DNA of 64,000 nucleotides from CAZCVI01 sp964502145 (GCA_964502145.1 CAZCVI010000015.1:40034-104033); one strand, 5' to 3'; shown: positions 26,334 through 35,798, numbered from the stretch's first letter. The notes: a model not told the origin generated them from the letters alone. Program-made: numbers and translations.

Positions 26334-29300
26334 ATGAAAATGATAGACGATTTAGATAAGCAGGTCATTGCTGGACAGAATACTACGACGAAGAAATACT
26401 GGCTGGATGAATTAGTCGCTTTCCCCGGAAAAAGCAACCTCCCTTATGACCATGTAAAAACCGCCCCTCTTTCACCGGAACCCGCCGTGGTGACCACGAC
26501 GTGGGCGGGTGAACTTTTCCAAAAGCTGACCCAGTTGGCCAACGGTTCTGATCTCAGGCTGCACATCATCCTGGCTACCGGATTGGCTGCACTGCTCCAC
26601 AGAACCCTGGATAACAACGATATCACTTTGGGCACGCCCATCCTTAACCAGGAAAGCGACGGCCCCTTTATCAATACCCATCTGCCTATCAGGAGCCAAT
26701 TGCAGGAAGATAACACCTTTAAGGACCTGCTTATGCAGTTGGGCCGCAAGATTATGCGGGCTGGGGAAAACCAGAACTACCCTATTGATCTGCTGTTTCC
26801 CCAATTAAACCTCCCCGCCACCGACATGAACGGCTCTCCTTTATTCGATATCTCCATATTACTGGAAAATATCCACCATAAAAAATACCTGCAAGATATC
26901 CCACACAATCTCTCTTTTATATTTTTCAGGGCAGAAAATAATATTCGCGGCACAGTTGAATACAATCCCGCCTTGTACGATGAAACCACTATCCAACGCA
27001 CTATCGACCTATACCAACATTTACTACAACAGGCACTGACCTGGCCAGACCGCCAGATTATTGCCCTGGATATGGTGCCCGAAGAGGAAAAAAACCGCTT
27101 ATTGGTAGAGTTTAACCAAACCGAAGCCTCATATCCCACGCATCAAACCGTACACCAATGGTTCGCAGAACAAGCCGCCCGTACCCCGGATCATATCGCC
27201 GTGGTCTCTCCCATAGATTTTAGCGTTATCCACCGGTTATTAAACTCCGGGGAACCTGACGCCAACCTGGCTGAAAAACTGGACATCTACTGCTTTAAGA
27301 AAAACCCCCACCTATTTCAGACTGACCTGGTGCTACCTGTTCTAAAGAAACCGTTAACCCTGCTCAAAACCCACCGTCATAATAGTCTGATTGTAAACGC
27401 CAACACGCTGTCTCTGCTCGATTTATTCGACGGGCAAAGAAGTACCGGGTCCATTCTCTCTTTATTGCACCACATCCCCTTTAATTTTTTCCTGTTTCCC
27501 GTAAAAAGCAAGGATATTTTAGAAATTACCTGCGATCTGGAGGGGCAAGGGGAATTGTTTTCTTCGGTCAACCCCGCCCCCTTTTTTCTGCTCCATCTTA
27601 TGCAATTTCTTTACCGCCACTATTTGATTCTTCCCGCTGGCATCAATACCGACCTTTCGACCACCAGTCCTACCACTATTCCTACCAGTTCTGCCGGACT
27701 GTCCGATCCCGCCCAAGACGTCACCCATATAAGTGATATTACCGATTCCCTGAAGAAATTACTACAGGGCCACAGGGAACCCTCCCGGGCCAAGGTATTA
27801 TTGCTGGGTGATACCCCGGGTATGCCCACCACCGGCCTTTTGTACCTGGGCGCTTATTTACAGAGAAACGGCATCTCTACACTGTGCCTGTTTAATGACA
27901 GCACCGAGGATTACCAATCCATGAAAAAACAGGTGCAGGAACTCCTGGCCCTGATACAACCGGACATTGTGGCTGTCAGTTTGAAATGGTTCCCCTTTAT
28001 TGCCAGGGTCCTGGATATTTGCCAAATCGTCAAAGAATATCAAAGGGAAAGTGGTCTCACTATCAAAACCGTGCTGGGCGGCAATACGGCTTCCTATTAT
28101 TGGGAAGAACTCATCGCCTATGAACAAGTGGATTACCTCATCCGTGGTGATGGTGAAGCACCGTTGCTGTCGATATGCAGGGGCGAGGCAGAACCCAATA
28201 TCCCCAATGGCGTCTATAAAAAAAATGGCCAAATTTTTACCAATCCCATCCAATACCTCCAAGATGAAACAAACTCCGCCGCGATTTACCTCTCCCACCT
28301 CGACCACATCCTGCTTTCCCCCACCGCCCCCCTATTTGGCACGTTTTTTATTTACACCCACAAGGGGTGCGCCATGAACTGTTTCTACTGTGGTGGGTGC
28401 CATCAGGCCCAGCAAAAAACCTTTAATCGTCACAAGGTGCTACGACGCCATGTCCAAGAGGTGCGCCAAGATATTCGCGAAGCTTTAAAATACACCTCCA
28501 CCTTCCAGTTCGACTTCGATACGTTCCATGACGACCTGTTGGATTACTGCCAACAAATCTGGCAGGACATTCCCCTGTCCCGTTTTTTCTGTAGCATCAC
28601 CACCATCACTCCCCCATCCCCCCAATTCATTGAGCTTGTGGCCCGTACTTTTAAATACGTGTATTGGGATTTTGATATCGCTTCCCTGTCCGAACGGCAC
28701 AGGCAGCAATTGGTGTCTTTGGGACTGGTCAAACCCCTGCCTTCCAACCAGGAAATCCTCCAGTTCCTCCAGCATTGCGATTCCTATCCCCACATTGAAG
28801 CTCGCATCAATCTCATCAATGGTTTTCCTTATTTTACCCCCGCAGATGCCACCACTGGCGAGTTCTTTCTGGCAGAGATGATGGAGCGCCCCAGTTTTAG
28901 CGAGCTTCATTGGGCCCGGTTACACGCCCAGCCCGGCGCTCCCATTGCCGAAAATGCCGCCGCGTTTCAAATGGTTTCCTATGCCGCCAGTTTTTCTGAT
29001 TTCCTAAAGCACAGCCGGGAAAACTTCCACCCCAACGCCTCTTACCGTGGCTTGGAAAATTTAAACTATCCCTATATCTACTACCAGGATGAGACTTTAA
29101 ATTCACAGGTCAGCCGCTTTTACTATCAAAACAACCGCACCGTGCAGGAACACCGCGACCTCAAAGAAGTCCGCGCCGTTCCCCCCATGCAGTTGACCTA
29201 TGCCCAATTGGACCAAAAGTCCGGGCACCTGGCCACCCGATTACAGGAAAAAGGTATCCAACCTGGACATATCGTGGCCCTGATGTTCAACCCCTCCGTG

Positions 29301-32300
29301 GATATTCCCATGGCTATTCTAGCCGTTCTTAAAACCGGGGGCGCTTATTTACCCATCGATCCCCTCTTTCCACCCGAAAGGGTCGATTATATGTTAAAGG
29401 ATAGCCGAGCCTCCTTGCTGCTTGATTCCACCCGCTTGCCCGCCGTGACTCCACCTTCACACCGCCCCGCTTATCTGCCCGCAGATTCGACAAATCCCGC
29501 CTACATCATCTACACCTCCGGCACCACTGGCAAACCCAAGGGCGTAATACTGGCCCATCAAAACATCGTGAACTATGTCAGTTGGTTCACCCGGATGGCC
29601 GGGCTGACCTCGCAGGATAGAACATTGTTGATCTCATCTTTTGCCTTTGATCTGGGTTATACCGCCCTCTATCCCTCCCTTTTAAATGGCGGACAATTAC
29701 ATATCCTGCCCAAGGATATTTATTTATTGGGGCAACGCTTATTATCTTATATCAAGGAGAATGGGATCACCTATATTAAATCCACCCCTTCCCTTTTTGC
29801 CGTGATGGTGAACAGTCCCTCGTTTTCCCAGGACACCATCCGCACCTTGCGGTTGGCCGTTATTGGTGGTGAGGCCATTGATTTGTCTGACATCAAAAAG
29901 GCCCATGATACCAGCAGTAATCTTCGTATTATCAATCATTACGGTCCTACCGAGGCCACTATCGGGTGTATTGCCCGTTATATTGATTTCCAAACGTTCG
30001 CCCAATACCAAGCCCATCCCACTATCGGCACTCCCATTGATAATACGATGGCCTATATTCTGGACAAACACTTAAATCTACAACCCATCGGTATCCCCGG
30101 CGAATTATATATCAGCGGCGCTGGTATCGCTACCGGTTACCTCAACAGCCCCGAACTCACCTCATCCAAATTCCTCAACAGCGCTACCCTGTCCACAAAA
30201 CTCTACAAAACCGGTGACCTGGCCCGTTGGCTGCCTGAAGGTACCATCCAATTTTTAGGCCGGGTAGACAATCAAATCAAAATAAGGGGCTATCGTGTCG
30301 AGTTGGGGGAAATCGAAAATCGCCTGCTAACACATCCCCAAATCAAAGAGGCCGTTGTTTTTGCCAAAGAAAGCAACACCGGCGATAAGTATCTCGCCGC
30401 GTACTTCGTACCCCGATCCGAGAGTAGCAATCCATCCCCTACCACCTCTCTTTCCCCGGATGAGCAGACCCGTTATAAAAGGCAGATGCTGTTGCGCGGT
30501 TGGGGCCCCCTATCCCAGGATAAACTTAAACACACCACCGTTTTTGTCGCTGGTGCCGGAGGCGGCGCCTCCCCTACCGTCACACAGTTAGCCCTGGCTG
30601 GATTCGGCACCATTATTATCTGCGACCATGATACTGTTGAATTATCCAACCTCAATCGCCAGTTCCTCCATGACGAGTCCCGCATCGGTATGAATAAAGC
30701 CCTATCCGCCCAGATGACCATCCACAAAATAAATCCCAATGTGACCGTCATCCCCATCACCGAAAAACTAACCCCGGAAAATGTCGCCCAGCTCGTGGGA
30801 GATGCGGCCATTATCTTTGACATGTTCGACAGCCCCGCCGACAAATTCACGCTTGCCCAGACTGCTGCCAGAAATGGTATCCCCCATATTGTTGCCGCCA
30901 TGGCTGATATTGGTTCCTATGCCGCTATCTTTTATCCCCCCACCACTCCCTGTTACCATTGTCTCTTCGACAAAACAAAATTGGACCGACTGGTGGAGGG
31001 CATGAAAGCCATTGATCGTCGCTATGAAAAAAAACCGTTACCCGTGATGGCACCTTCTTTGTTCACCAGCACTGGCTTTGCCGTGACCGAGGCCATCAAG
31101 ATTATTTTAGGATTGGAAAACCCCGCGTACAACAAATTCATCTATTTTAACCAGGGTGGTGCCAAAGGGATCGGTGAGTCTGAAAGTTTTAGGGCCATGA
31201 CCTATATTTTCAGTGATTTTTTCAGAGCAACATGCAAGGCCCAGGGTTTTGATTGGGAGGTAGGCTGGCGCGGGAACCTCTTGGAAGAGCTAACCATCAA
31301 ACCGGATCCTCAATGTCCTCTTTGTGGAGTAAAAAGCAACCTGGCCCCCAAGAAACAGGAAGTTGCACACATAGATCCCGTACCCGCCGATAAAGTCGAA
31401 AGATTCTCTCTCTCCCAATTACCCCAATTCCTGGCTCAATCGCTACCCGATTATATGATCCCCGCCCATTTTATACAACTGGAGAAAATCCCACTCACCC
31501 CCAATGGAAAAGTAGATAAAAGTGCCTTACCCGAACCTGGAACCCGTACTACACTTCCGGGCGAGGAACGTATCGGACCCCGTGATGAGTTAGAAGAGCA
31601 ACTGTCAGGAATATGGGCCGAGGTATTGGGAATCGAAAAAAGCAGTATTGCCATCGATGATAATTTTTTCCAACTCGGTGGTCATTCCTTAAAGGTCACC
31701 TTTTTATTATCCAAGATGCAAAGTCAGTTTAATCGCTCATTATCTCTCGCCGAGGTATTCGCTGCCGCCACTATACGGCAATTGGCCGAACATATCAAAA
31801 TTCCCCCTGAAAATGATGTTTTTCCCGTCATGGTGGATGAGAACCTGATACTATTAAGCAAAGGTACTCACAAAGATAAGCACCTGTTCCTCGTTCATGC
31901 TGGTAGTGGCGATGTCGATGTTTATCTCGAATTCTGCACGCGCTTAAATGCCGACTTTAATTATTGGGGCATCAGGAGCACCCGTATCACCGATTACGCT
32001 CCCGTGGCCACTACCATAGAGGAGATCGCTGCCCAATACATCAAAAAAATAAAACACCTTCAACCTATAGGACCGTATCATCTGGCCGGATGGTGTATCG
32101 GTGGGACCATTGCTTTTGAAATCGTCCGCCAGTTGGAACAAGAGAACCTGGAAATCGCGTTTTTCGCATTAATTAACACTTCCCCTCCTGATGCGGAGAA
32201 AACCTCCCGTATTCGCCATTTTAACATCGCTTCCGAAAAACAATGGTTACTGGAAATGCTACCGGGCCACCCAGATGGTTTCGCCGCGAGACTGAACCCA

Positions 32301-32705
32301 TTATCCCAGCTTTCTCAACTGTGGCCTGAAATCGTGGACTATTTAGTAGCCGCAAAAATTGATGCCGGGCAAATCCGCCCATTATTTCCTTTGAACATGG
32401 CCGATGCTGTGCCCAATTTTAACCAGGCCGCGATCCCCGATCTTGTCTATTATCTCAACACCATCCGCACCTTTGATAATGCCCGCAACGCTTATATCCC
32501 TGCCGGAAAAAACAAAACCCCGGTATATTTTATCGGTGCCGACCGTTCGCCGGTAAAAAATAGGGAAAAATGGCAGACTTATAGCGAGAAACCGATTGAA
32601 TTTCACCCTGTCCCGGGCGACCACTTCTCCATTTTTAAGATCCCGGAAGTCACCCGACTGGCTGAAACTTTTGAGACTGTTCGAAATCAAAAGAAAAACC
32701 AATAA
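26334..32705 (+). CDS. One-module NRPS with embedded B12/radical-SAM and ThiF/E1 enzymes
   Basis: 2123 residues. Order: C-terminal lobe of a condensation domain (1-265; the HHxxxDG lobe is absent); start of an adenylation domain (269-296); insertion A (297-952) with a PqqD-like segment (about 352-380), a B12-binding-like domain (486-610) and a radical-SAM CxxxCxxC site (C679, C683, C686); rest of the adenylation core (953-1365). Next come insertion B (about 1380-1670), a ThiF/MccB-type E1 fold with VAGAGGGAS, SNLNRQF and two CxxC zinc pairs; the adenylation C-terminal end (NGKVDK); a carrier domain (S1785 in GGHSLK); and a thioesterase with GWCIGG (C1921) and H2097. Pocket residues D-L-T-K-V-G-H-I-G plus K are the L-aspartate code. 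Likely makes an Asp-derived product by itself. CAGGAG precedes the ATG. Confidence 0.9.
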   Translation: MKMIDDLDKQVIAGQNTTTKKYWLDELVAFPGKSNLPYDHVKTAPLSPEPAVVTTTWAGELFQKLTQLANGSDLRLHIILATGLAALLHRTLDNNDITLGTPILNQESDGPFINTHLPIRSQLQEDNTFKDLLMQLGRKIMRAGENQNYPIDLLFPQLNLPATDMNGSPLFDISILLENIHHKKYLQDIPHNLSFIFFRAENNIRGTVEYNPALYDETTIQRTIDLYQHLLQQALTWPDRQIIALDMVPEEEKNRLLVEFNQTEASYPTHQTVHQWFAEQAARTPDHIAVVSPIDFSVIHRLLNSGEPDANLAEKLDIYCFKKNPHLFQTDLVLPVLKKPLTLLKTHRHNSLIVNANTLSLLDLFDGQRSTGSILSLLHHIPFNFFLFPVKSKDILEITCDLEGQGELFSSVNPAPFFLLHLMQFLYRHYLILPAGINTDLSTTSPTTIPTSSAGLSDPAQDVTHISDITDSLKKLLQGHREPSRAKVLLLGDTPGMPTTGLLYLGAYLQRNGISTLCLFNDSTEDYQSMKKQVQELLALIQPDIVAVSLKWFPFIARVLDICQIVKEYQRESGLTIKTVLGGNTASYYWEELIAYEQVDYLIRGDGEAPLLSICRGEAEPNIPNGVYKKNGQIFTNPIQYLQDETNSAAIYLSHLDHILLSPTAPLFGTFFIYTHKGCAMNCFYCGGCHQAQQKTFNRHKVLRRHVQEVRQDIREALKYTSTFQFDFDTFHDDLLDYCQQIWQDIPLSRFFCSITTITPPSPQFIELVARTFKYVYWDFDIASLSERHRQQLVSLGLVKPLPSNQEILQFLQHCDSYPHIEARINLINGFPYFTPADATTGEFFLAEMMERPSFSELHWARLHAQPGAPIAENAAAFQMVSYAASFSDFLKHSRENFHPNASYRGLENLNYPYIYYQDETLNSQVSRFYYQNNRTVQEHRDLKEVRAVPPMQLTYAQLDQKSGHLATRLQEKGIQPGHIVALMFNPSVDIPMAILAVLKTGGAYLPIDPLFPPERVDYMLKDSRASLLLDSTRLPAVTPPSHRPAYLPADSTNPAYIIYTSGTTGKPKGVILAHQNIVNYVSWFTRMAGLTSQDRTLLISSFAFDLGYTALYPSLLNGGQLHILPKDIYLLGQRLLSYIKENGITYIKSTPSLFAVMVNSPSFSQDTIRTLRLAVIGGEAIDLSDIKKAHDTSSNLRIINHYGPTEATIGCIARYIDFQTFAQYQAHPTIGTPIDNTMAYILDKHLNLQPIGIPGELYISGAGIATGYLNSPELTSSKFLNSATLSTKLYKTGDLARWLPEGTIQFLGRVDNQIKIRGYRVELGEIENRLLTHPQIKEAVVFAKESNTGDKYLAAYFVPRSESSNPSPTTSLSPDEQTRYKRQMLLRGWGPLSQDKLKHTTVFVAGAGGGASPTVTQLALAGFGTIIICDHDTVELSNLNRQFLHDESRIGMNKALSAQMTIHKINPNVTVIPITEKLTPENVAQLVGDAAIIFDMFDSPADKFTLAQTAARNGIPHIVAAMADIGSYAAIFYPPTTPCYHCLFDKTKLDRLVEGMKAIDRRYEKKPLPVMAPSLFTSTGFAVTEAIKIILGLENPAYNKFIYFNQGGAKGIGESESFRAMTYIFSDFFRATCKAQGFDWEVGWRGNLLEELTIKPDPQCPLCGVKSNLAPKKQEVAHIDPVPADKVERFSLSQLPQFLAQSLPDYMIPAHFIQLEKIPLTPNGKVDKSALPEPGTRTTLPGEERIGPRDELEEQLSGIWAEVLGIEKSSIAIDDNFFQLGGHSLKVTFLLSKMQSQFNRSLSLAEVFAAATIRQLAEHIKIPPENDVFPVMVDENLILLSKGTHKDKHLFLVHAGSGDVDVYLEFCTRLNADFNYWGIRSTRITDYAPVATTIEEIAAQYIKKIKHLQPIGPYHLAGWCIGGTIAFEIVRQLEQENLEIAFFALINTSPPDAEKTSRIRHFNIASEKQWLLEMLPGHPDGFAARLNPLSQLSQLWPEIVDYLVAAKIDAGQIRPLFPLNMADAVPNFNQAAIPDLVYYLNTIRTFDNARNAYIPAGKNKTPVYFIGADRSPVKNREKWQTYSEKPIEFHPVPGDHFSIFKIPEVTRLAETFETVRNQKKNQ

Positions 32706-32725
32706 CCCCATCCAGGAGGAAAAAA

Positions 32726-33910
32726 ATGAACATAAAAATGAACATAAAAATAATGAAGACTATGATTTGGGTTACCCTCATTTTGGCATGTAGCATTGGC
32801 TGCTCTTCTACTAATGACCATAAAAATTATACCGTGGTGACCGAAAAGGGAGTAAAGGTTTATAAAAATGAAAGTCGTCCCGCGAACCCGAACCTCACAC
32901 TCCAGCCCAGGGAAATCTTTCGTATTGAAGAAAAGGATGAAGGTTATAAAGGAACAGAGCGTGAACTTCTCTGGCCGCGGTTTCTGGATGTTGATCAAGC
33001 AGGAAACATTTTTATCGTGGATGCTGCCAGTGCCTCCGTGAAGAAATTTGATAAAAACGGACATTTCCTCAAGAGTTTTGGCAAGGAGGGGGTCGGACCA
33101 GCCGAAATGAGGCGGCCCTTCATGGTGGTGCTCTCGCAAAACATACTCCATGTCGCCGATGCCGGTGGGAAGCGTTTGGTGCGATTCGACACAGAGGGCA
33201 ATCTCGTGGATAACATCATATTATTGAGCGGCATGCCCAATTTCTTGCAGGCCGTAGGCAAGGATAGGTTCATCGGTTTCATGTCCATTGGCTATCAAAC
33301 TGAAAAAGGTGTCTTTCGTGGCTTTAATCTTGACATCATGGATGCAAAGTTCAATAAAATAACCGTGCTCAATCAGTATGCCAAGCCCTATGACCCTAAA
33401 AACAATGATTACCTCGACCGTTTTACCGCGTATGCCGTGGGTAAAGAGAGCATTTATGTCGCCGAGAACAGCGATAGTCACTATAAAATAAATGTGTTCG
33501 ACTTTAATGGCCGTTTGCTGTACGCTATTGAGAAGGAGTATCAAAAGGTGGCATTCATAAAAGAGGAATTGGCCGAGTTGAACGATTCCCTGCACGCCAC
33601 CACAAAAAAATTTGGCAATCCCATTTATTTTCCTATTAAAGCCACCTATAAAAAAGCCATCAACGCGATATATTATGATGATCAAGCGGGTAGGCTCCTG
33701 GTCGCCTCGGCTGTACCACGCGACAAAACAAATCGCTACGATTTTTTCCTCGATGTCTTCAAAGACGGCGTATTTTTGAAAAAGGTAACATTCAATATTG
33801 CCCCGGGCTGTGATTATACCAATTTGCATGCCGGAAAAGTGTTTTTCAAGTTCGGCAGGGTATATCATATTGACGAGAACAACGCCTTAATAAGAGTTTT
33901 TGAATATTAG
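32726..33910 (+). CDS. Six-bladed beta-propeller lipoprotein
   Basis: 394 residues, secreted and probably lipid-anchored: charged start, hydrophobic segment, lipobox ending SIGC. The rest shows NHL/6-bladed-propeller repeats (FLDVDQAGNIFIVDAA, VKKFDKNGHFLKSFG, LHVADAGGKRLVRFD). Ligand unknown; such proteins are abundant in Bacteroidota and Acidobacteriota-like genomes. It starts 20 bp after the NRPS with a strong AGGAGG, so may be co-transcribed. Its first codons hold a tandem 12-bp duplication (MNIK twice). Confidence 0.85.
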   Translation: MNIKMNIKIMKTMIWVTLILACSIGCSSTNDHKNYTVVTEKGVKVYKNESRPANPNLTLQPREIFRIEEKDEGYKGTERELLWPRFLDVDQAGNIFIVDAASASVKKFDKNGHFLKSFGKEGVGPAEMRRPFMVVLSQNILHVADAGGKRLVRFDTEGNLVDNIILLSGMPNFLQAVGKDRFIGFMSIGYQTEKGVFRGFNLDIMDAKFNKITVLNQYAKPYDPKNNDYLDRFTAYAVGKESIYVAENSDSHYKINVFDFNGRLLYAIEKEYQKVAFIKEELAELNDSLHATTKKFGNPIYFPIKATYKKAINAIYYDDQAGRLLVASAVPRDKTNRYDFFLDVFKDGVFLKKVTFNIAPGCDYTNLHAGKVFFKFGRVYHIDENNALIRVFEY

Positions 33911-33964
33911 AGTATTGATAGGCGGTGAAGTTGTTTTGGAGTAGTCTCATCCAATTCTAAATAT

Positions 33965-34003
33965 GTAGACGCGGCATCTTTGCCGCATTATTTTATTCCT
34001 ATG
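33965..34003 (+). repeat. REP-like palindrome (GTAGACGCG family), copy 3
   Basis: GTAGACGCGGCATCTTTGCCG followed by CATTATTTTATTCCTATG. Same layout as copies 1 and 2 with a compensatory G-C stem pair. It is followed at 34007-34024 by an AAACTGAATAGATTCAT box. Confidence 0.8.
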
Positions 34004-34033
34004 CCTAAAACTGAATAGATTCATTTGCATTGT

Positions 34034-34062
34034 TTGACTTCATGGTCGAGGTTTGTTATAAT
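34034..34062 (+). promoter_or_regulatory. Promoter of the DUF362 gene
   Basis: TTGACT, 17-nt spacer, TATAAT. The -35 starts 10 bases after the CTGAATAGATTCAT box, the same distance as at hicB. Predicted leader of about 45 nt. Confidence 0.75.
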
Positions 34063-34113
34063 TGGGTTTTTAACGTGCGAATTTATAAATCCTACACCCA
34101 AGAGAGGTATAAT

Positions 34114-35406
34114 TTGAAAAAATCAAAAGTTGCCATATTAAAAACAACACCCGCTACCGTGTTAGAAGATTACCACCGCTTGATGAACCTGGCCGATTAC
34201 CAAGAGGTCATCAAAAAGGATGTCGATACCGCATTAAAAATAAATATAAGCTGGCACTCCTTTTTTCCAGCCAGTTCCACCGTGCCCTGGCAATTGGATG
34301 GCGTGATTCGCTCATTAAAAAGAGATGGTTATGATCCCAATCTCATTCATGGTTGCCACAACAAGACTGTCGTCATTGACGCTCACCTGGGCGAACGGGA
34401 AAACAAACAGATCAATGTTATTGAAGCCCATGGTTTACGCAATGTTCATTTATACGAGGGTGAAGAGTGGATCAATGTTCGCGATGCGGTGGGTGATTTG
34501 GCCGATAAATTCCTCTGTTTAAACAAGGTCTATCCCAATGGTTTTATGATTCCCAAACGGTTTATCGGGGAAAACATCATTCATTTACCCACGGTTAAGA
34601 CCCATGTGTTTACCACCACTACCGGGGCTATGAAAAATGCTTTTGGTGGCTTATTAAACGAAAAACGCCATTGGACCCATCCGGTTATTCATGAAACCCT
34701 GGTGGACCTGTTAATGATTCAGCAGAAGATTCACAGCGGTGTATTCGCCGTGATGGACGGCACCTTTGCCGGGGACGGGCCCGGACCCCGTTGCATGATC
34801 CCCCATGTTAAGAATGTCATTCTCGCCTCTTCCGATCAGGTCGCCATTGATGCCGTGGCTGCCAAGTTAATGGGTTTTGACCCGCTCAAAGATATTAAAT
34901 TCATACGACTCGCCCACGAACTCGGTTTGGGTTGCGGCGACATCAATGACATCGAAATCGTTGGTGATGTAGACGCATTAAATGAAAAATGGGACTTTGT
35001 CGGTCCCTTTAAGAAGATGACCTTTGCCAGTCGTGGCCAGCATCTCATTTATTGGGGTCCCTTAAAGAATGTTTTGGAATGGTCATTAAAAACCATCTTA
35101 GCGCCCTGGTCGTATATCGCCAGTGTGACCTTTCATGACATGTGGTGGTATCCCATGCATCAAAAATTAGTGCAAAATATCTTGCATTCGCCCTGGGGTC
35201 GTTTATTTAATAACTGGGACAAACTCGCCATCCCACCCGACGATATCACCACCCCCGGTTGGCAAGATGTGGGTGAGACTCCCTTAAAATTGAAAAAAGA
35301 GACCATGAAACTACTGGCCCGCTCCTTTAAAATGCTCGGTAAATGCATCAAAGAAGCCCCCGAATACGCCAGTCGTAAAAGAAGAGTAGATAGTAAGAAT
35401 CGCTAA
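34114..35406 (+). CDS. DUF362 domain protein
   Basis: 430 residues. DUF362 proteins are of uncertain function and are often linked to iron-sulfur chemistry. Typical segments here: an initial KKSKVAILKTTPATV, HLPTVKTHVFTTTTGAMKNAFGGLL and VDAVAAKLMGFDPL-like text (IDAVAAKLMGFDPLKD). I chose the TTG at 34114 because AGAGG lies six bases upstream and the promoter TATAAT ends at 34062; longer in-frame starts would lie before transcription begins. No ferredoxin Cys cluster is visible. Confidence 0.8.
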   Translation: MKKSKVAILKTTPATVLEDYHRLMNLADYQEVIKKDVDTALKINISWHSFFPASSTVPWQLDGVIRSLKRDGYDPNLIHGCHNKTVVIDAHLGERENKQINVIEAHGLRNVHLYEGEEWINVRDAVGDLADKFLCLNKVYPNGFMIPKRFIGENIIHLPTVKTHVFTTTTGAMKNAFGGLLNEKRHWTHPVIHETLVDLLMIQQKIHSGVFAVMDGTFAGDGPGPRCMIPHVKNVILASSDQVAIDAVAAKLMGFDPLKDIKFIRLAHELGLGCGDINDIEIVGDVDALNEKWDFVGPFKKMTFASRGQHLIYWGPLKNVLEWSLKTILAPWSYIASVTFHDMWWYPMHQKLVQNILHSPWGRLFNNWDKLAIPPDDITTPGWQDVGETPLKLKKETMKLLARSFKMLGKCIKEAPEYASRKRRVDSKNR

Positions 35407-35415
35407 TGAATAGAA

Positions 35416-35444
35416 TTGACTTCATTCCTTAAATCAACTACAAT
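35416..35444 (+). promoter_or_regulatory. Promoter of the truncated ATPase gene, leaderless configuration
   Basis: TTGACT, 17-nt spacer, TACAAT (35439-35444), then six bases to the ATG at 35451. No Shine-Dalgarno site. Confidence 0.7.
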
Positions 35445-35450
35445 ATACCT

Positions 35451-35798
35451 ATGAATACAGTTGCAAAATTTTTTAATATTGCTGGGCCAGTCAATCCAAA
35501 CAATCATTACCTAATCGAACCGCTCCACCGTATTGATCTTGAAGAAATTCAATTACTTATTGACCGCCAAATGTATTTCATACTGCATGCGCCCCGGCAG
35601 ACGGGTAAAACTTCCTACATGTTGGCATTGATGGAATATCTGAACCAGCAAGGAAAGTATAAATGCCTGTACGTGAATGTCGAGGCAGCCCAAGCCGCCA
35701 AGCAAAATGTAAAAAGTAGCCGCTTTATCTCTCTTTTATACCAGTCCCCGCTCTTTTTCCCATTCCGCTCGCGTAATGCGATAAACATCCACTGGTAG
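35451..35798 (+). pseudogene. Truncated AAA-type ATPase
   Basis: Only the N-terminal ~87 residues look like the AAA ATPase family that starts with a short FNIAGP segment and a P-loop (HAPRQTGKTSY), followed by YVNVEAAQAA. Full members have 350-550 residues. After about 35712 the frame runs into the 3' end of the opposing GNAT gene and reads as nonsense to a stop. The promoter is intact, so a short product could still be made. Confidence 0.75.
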
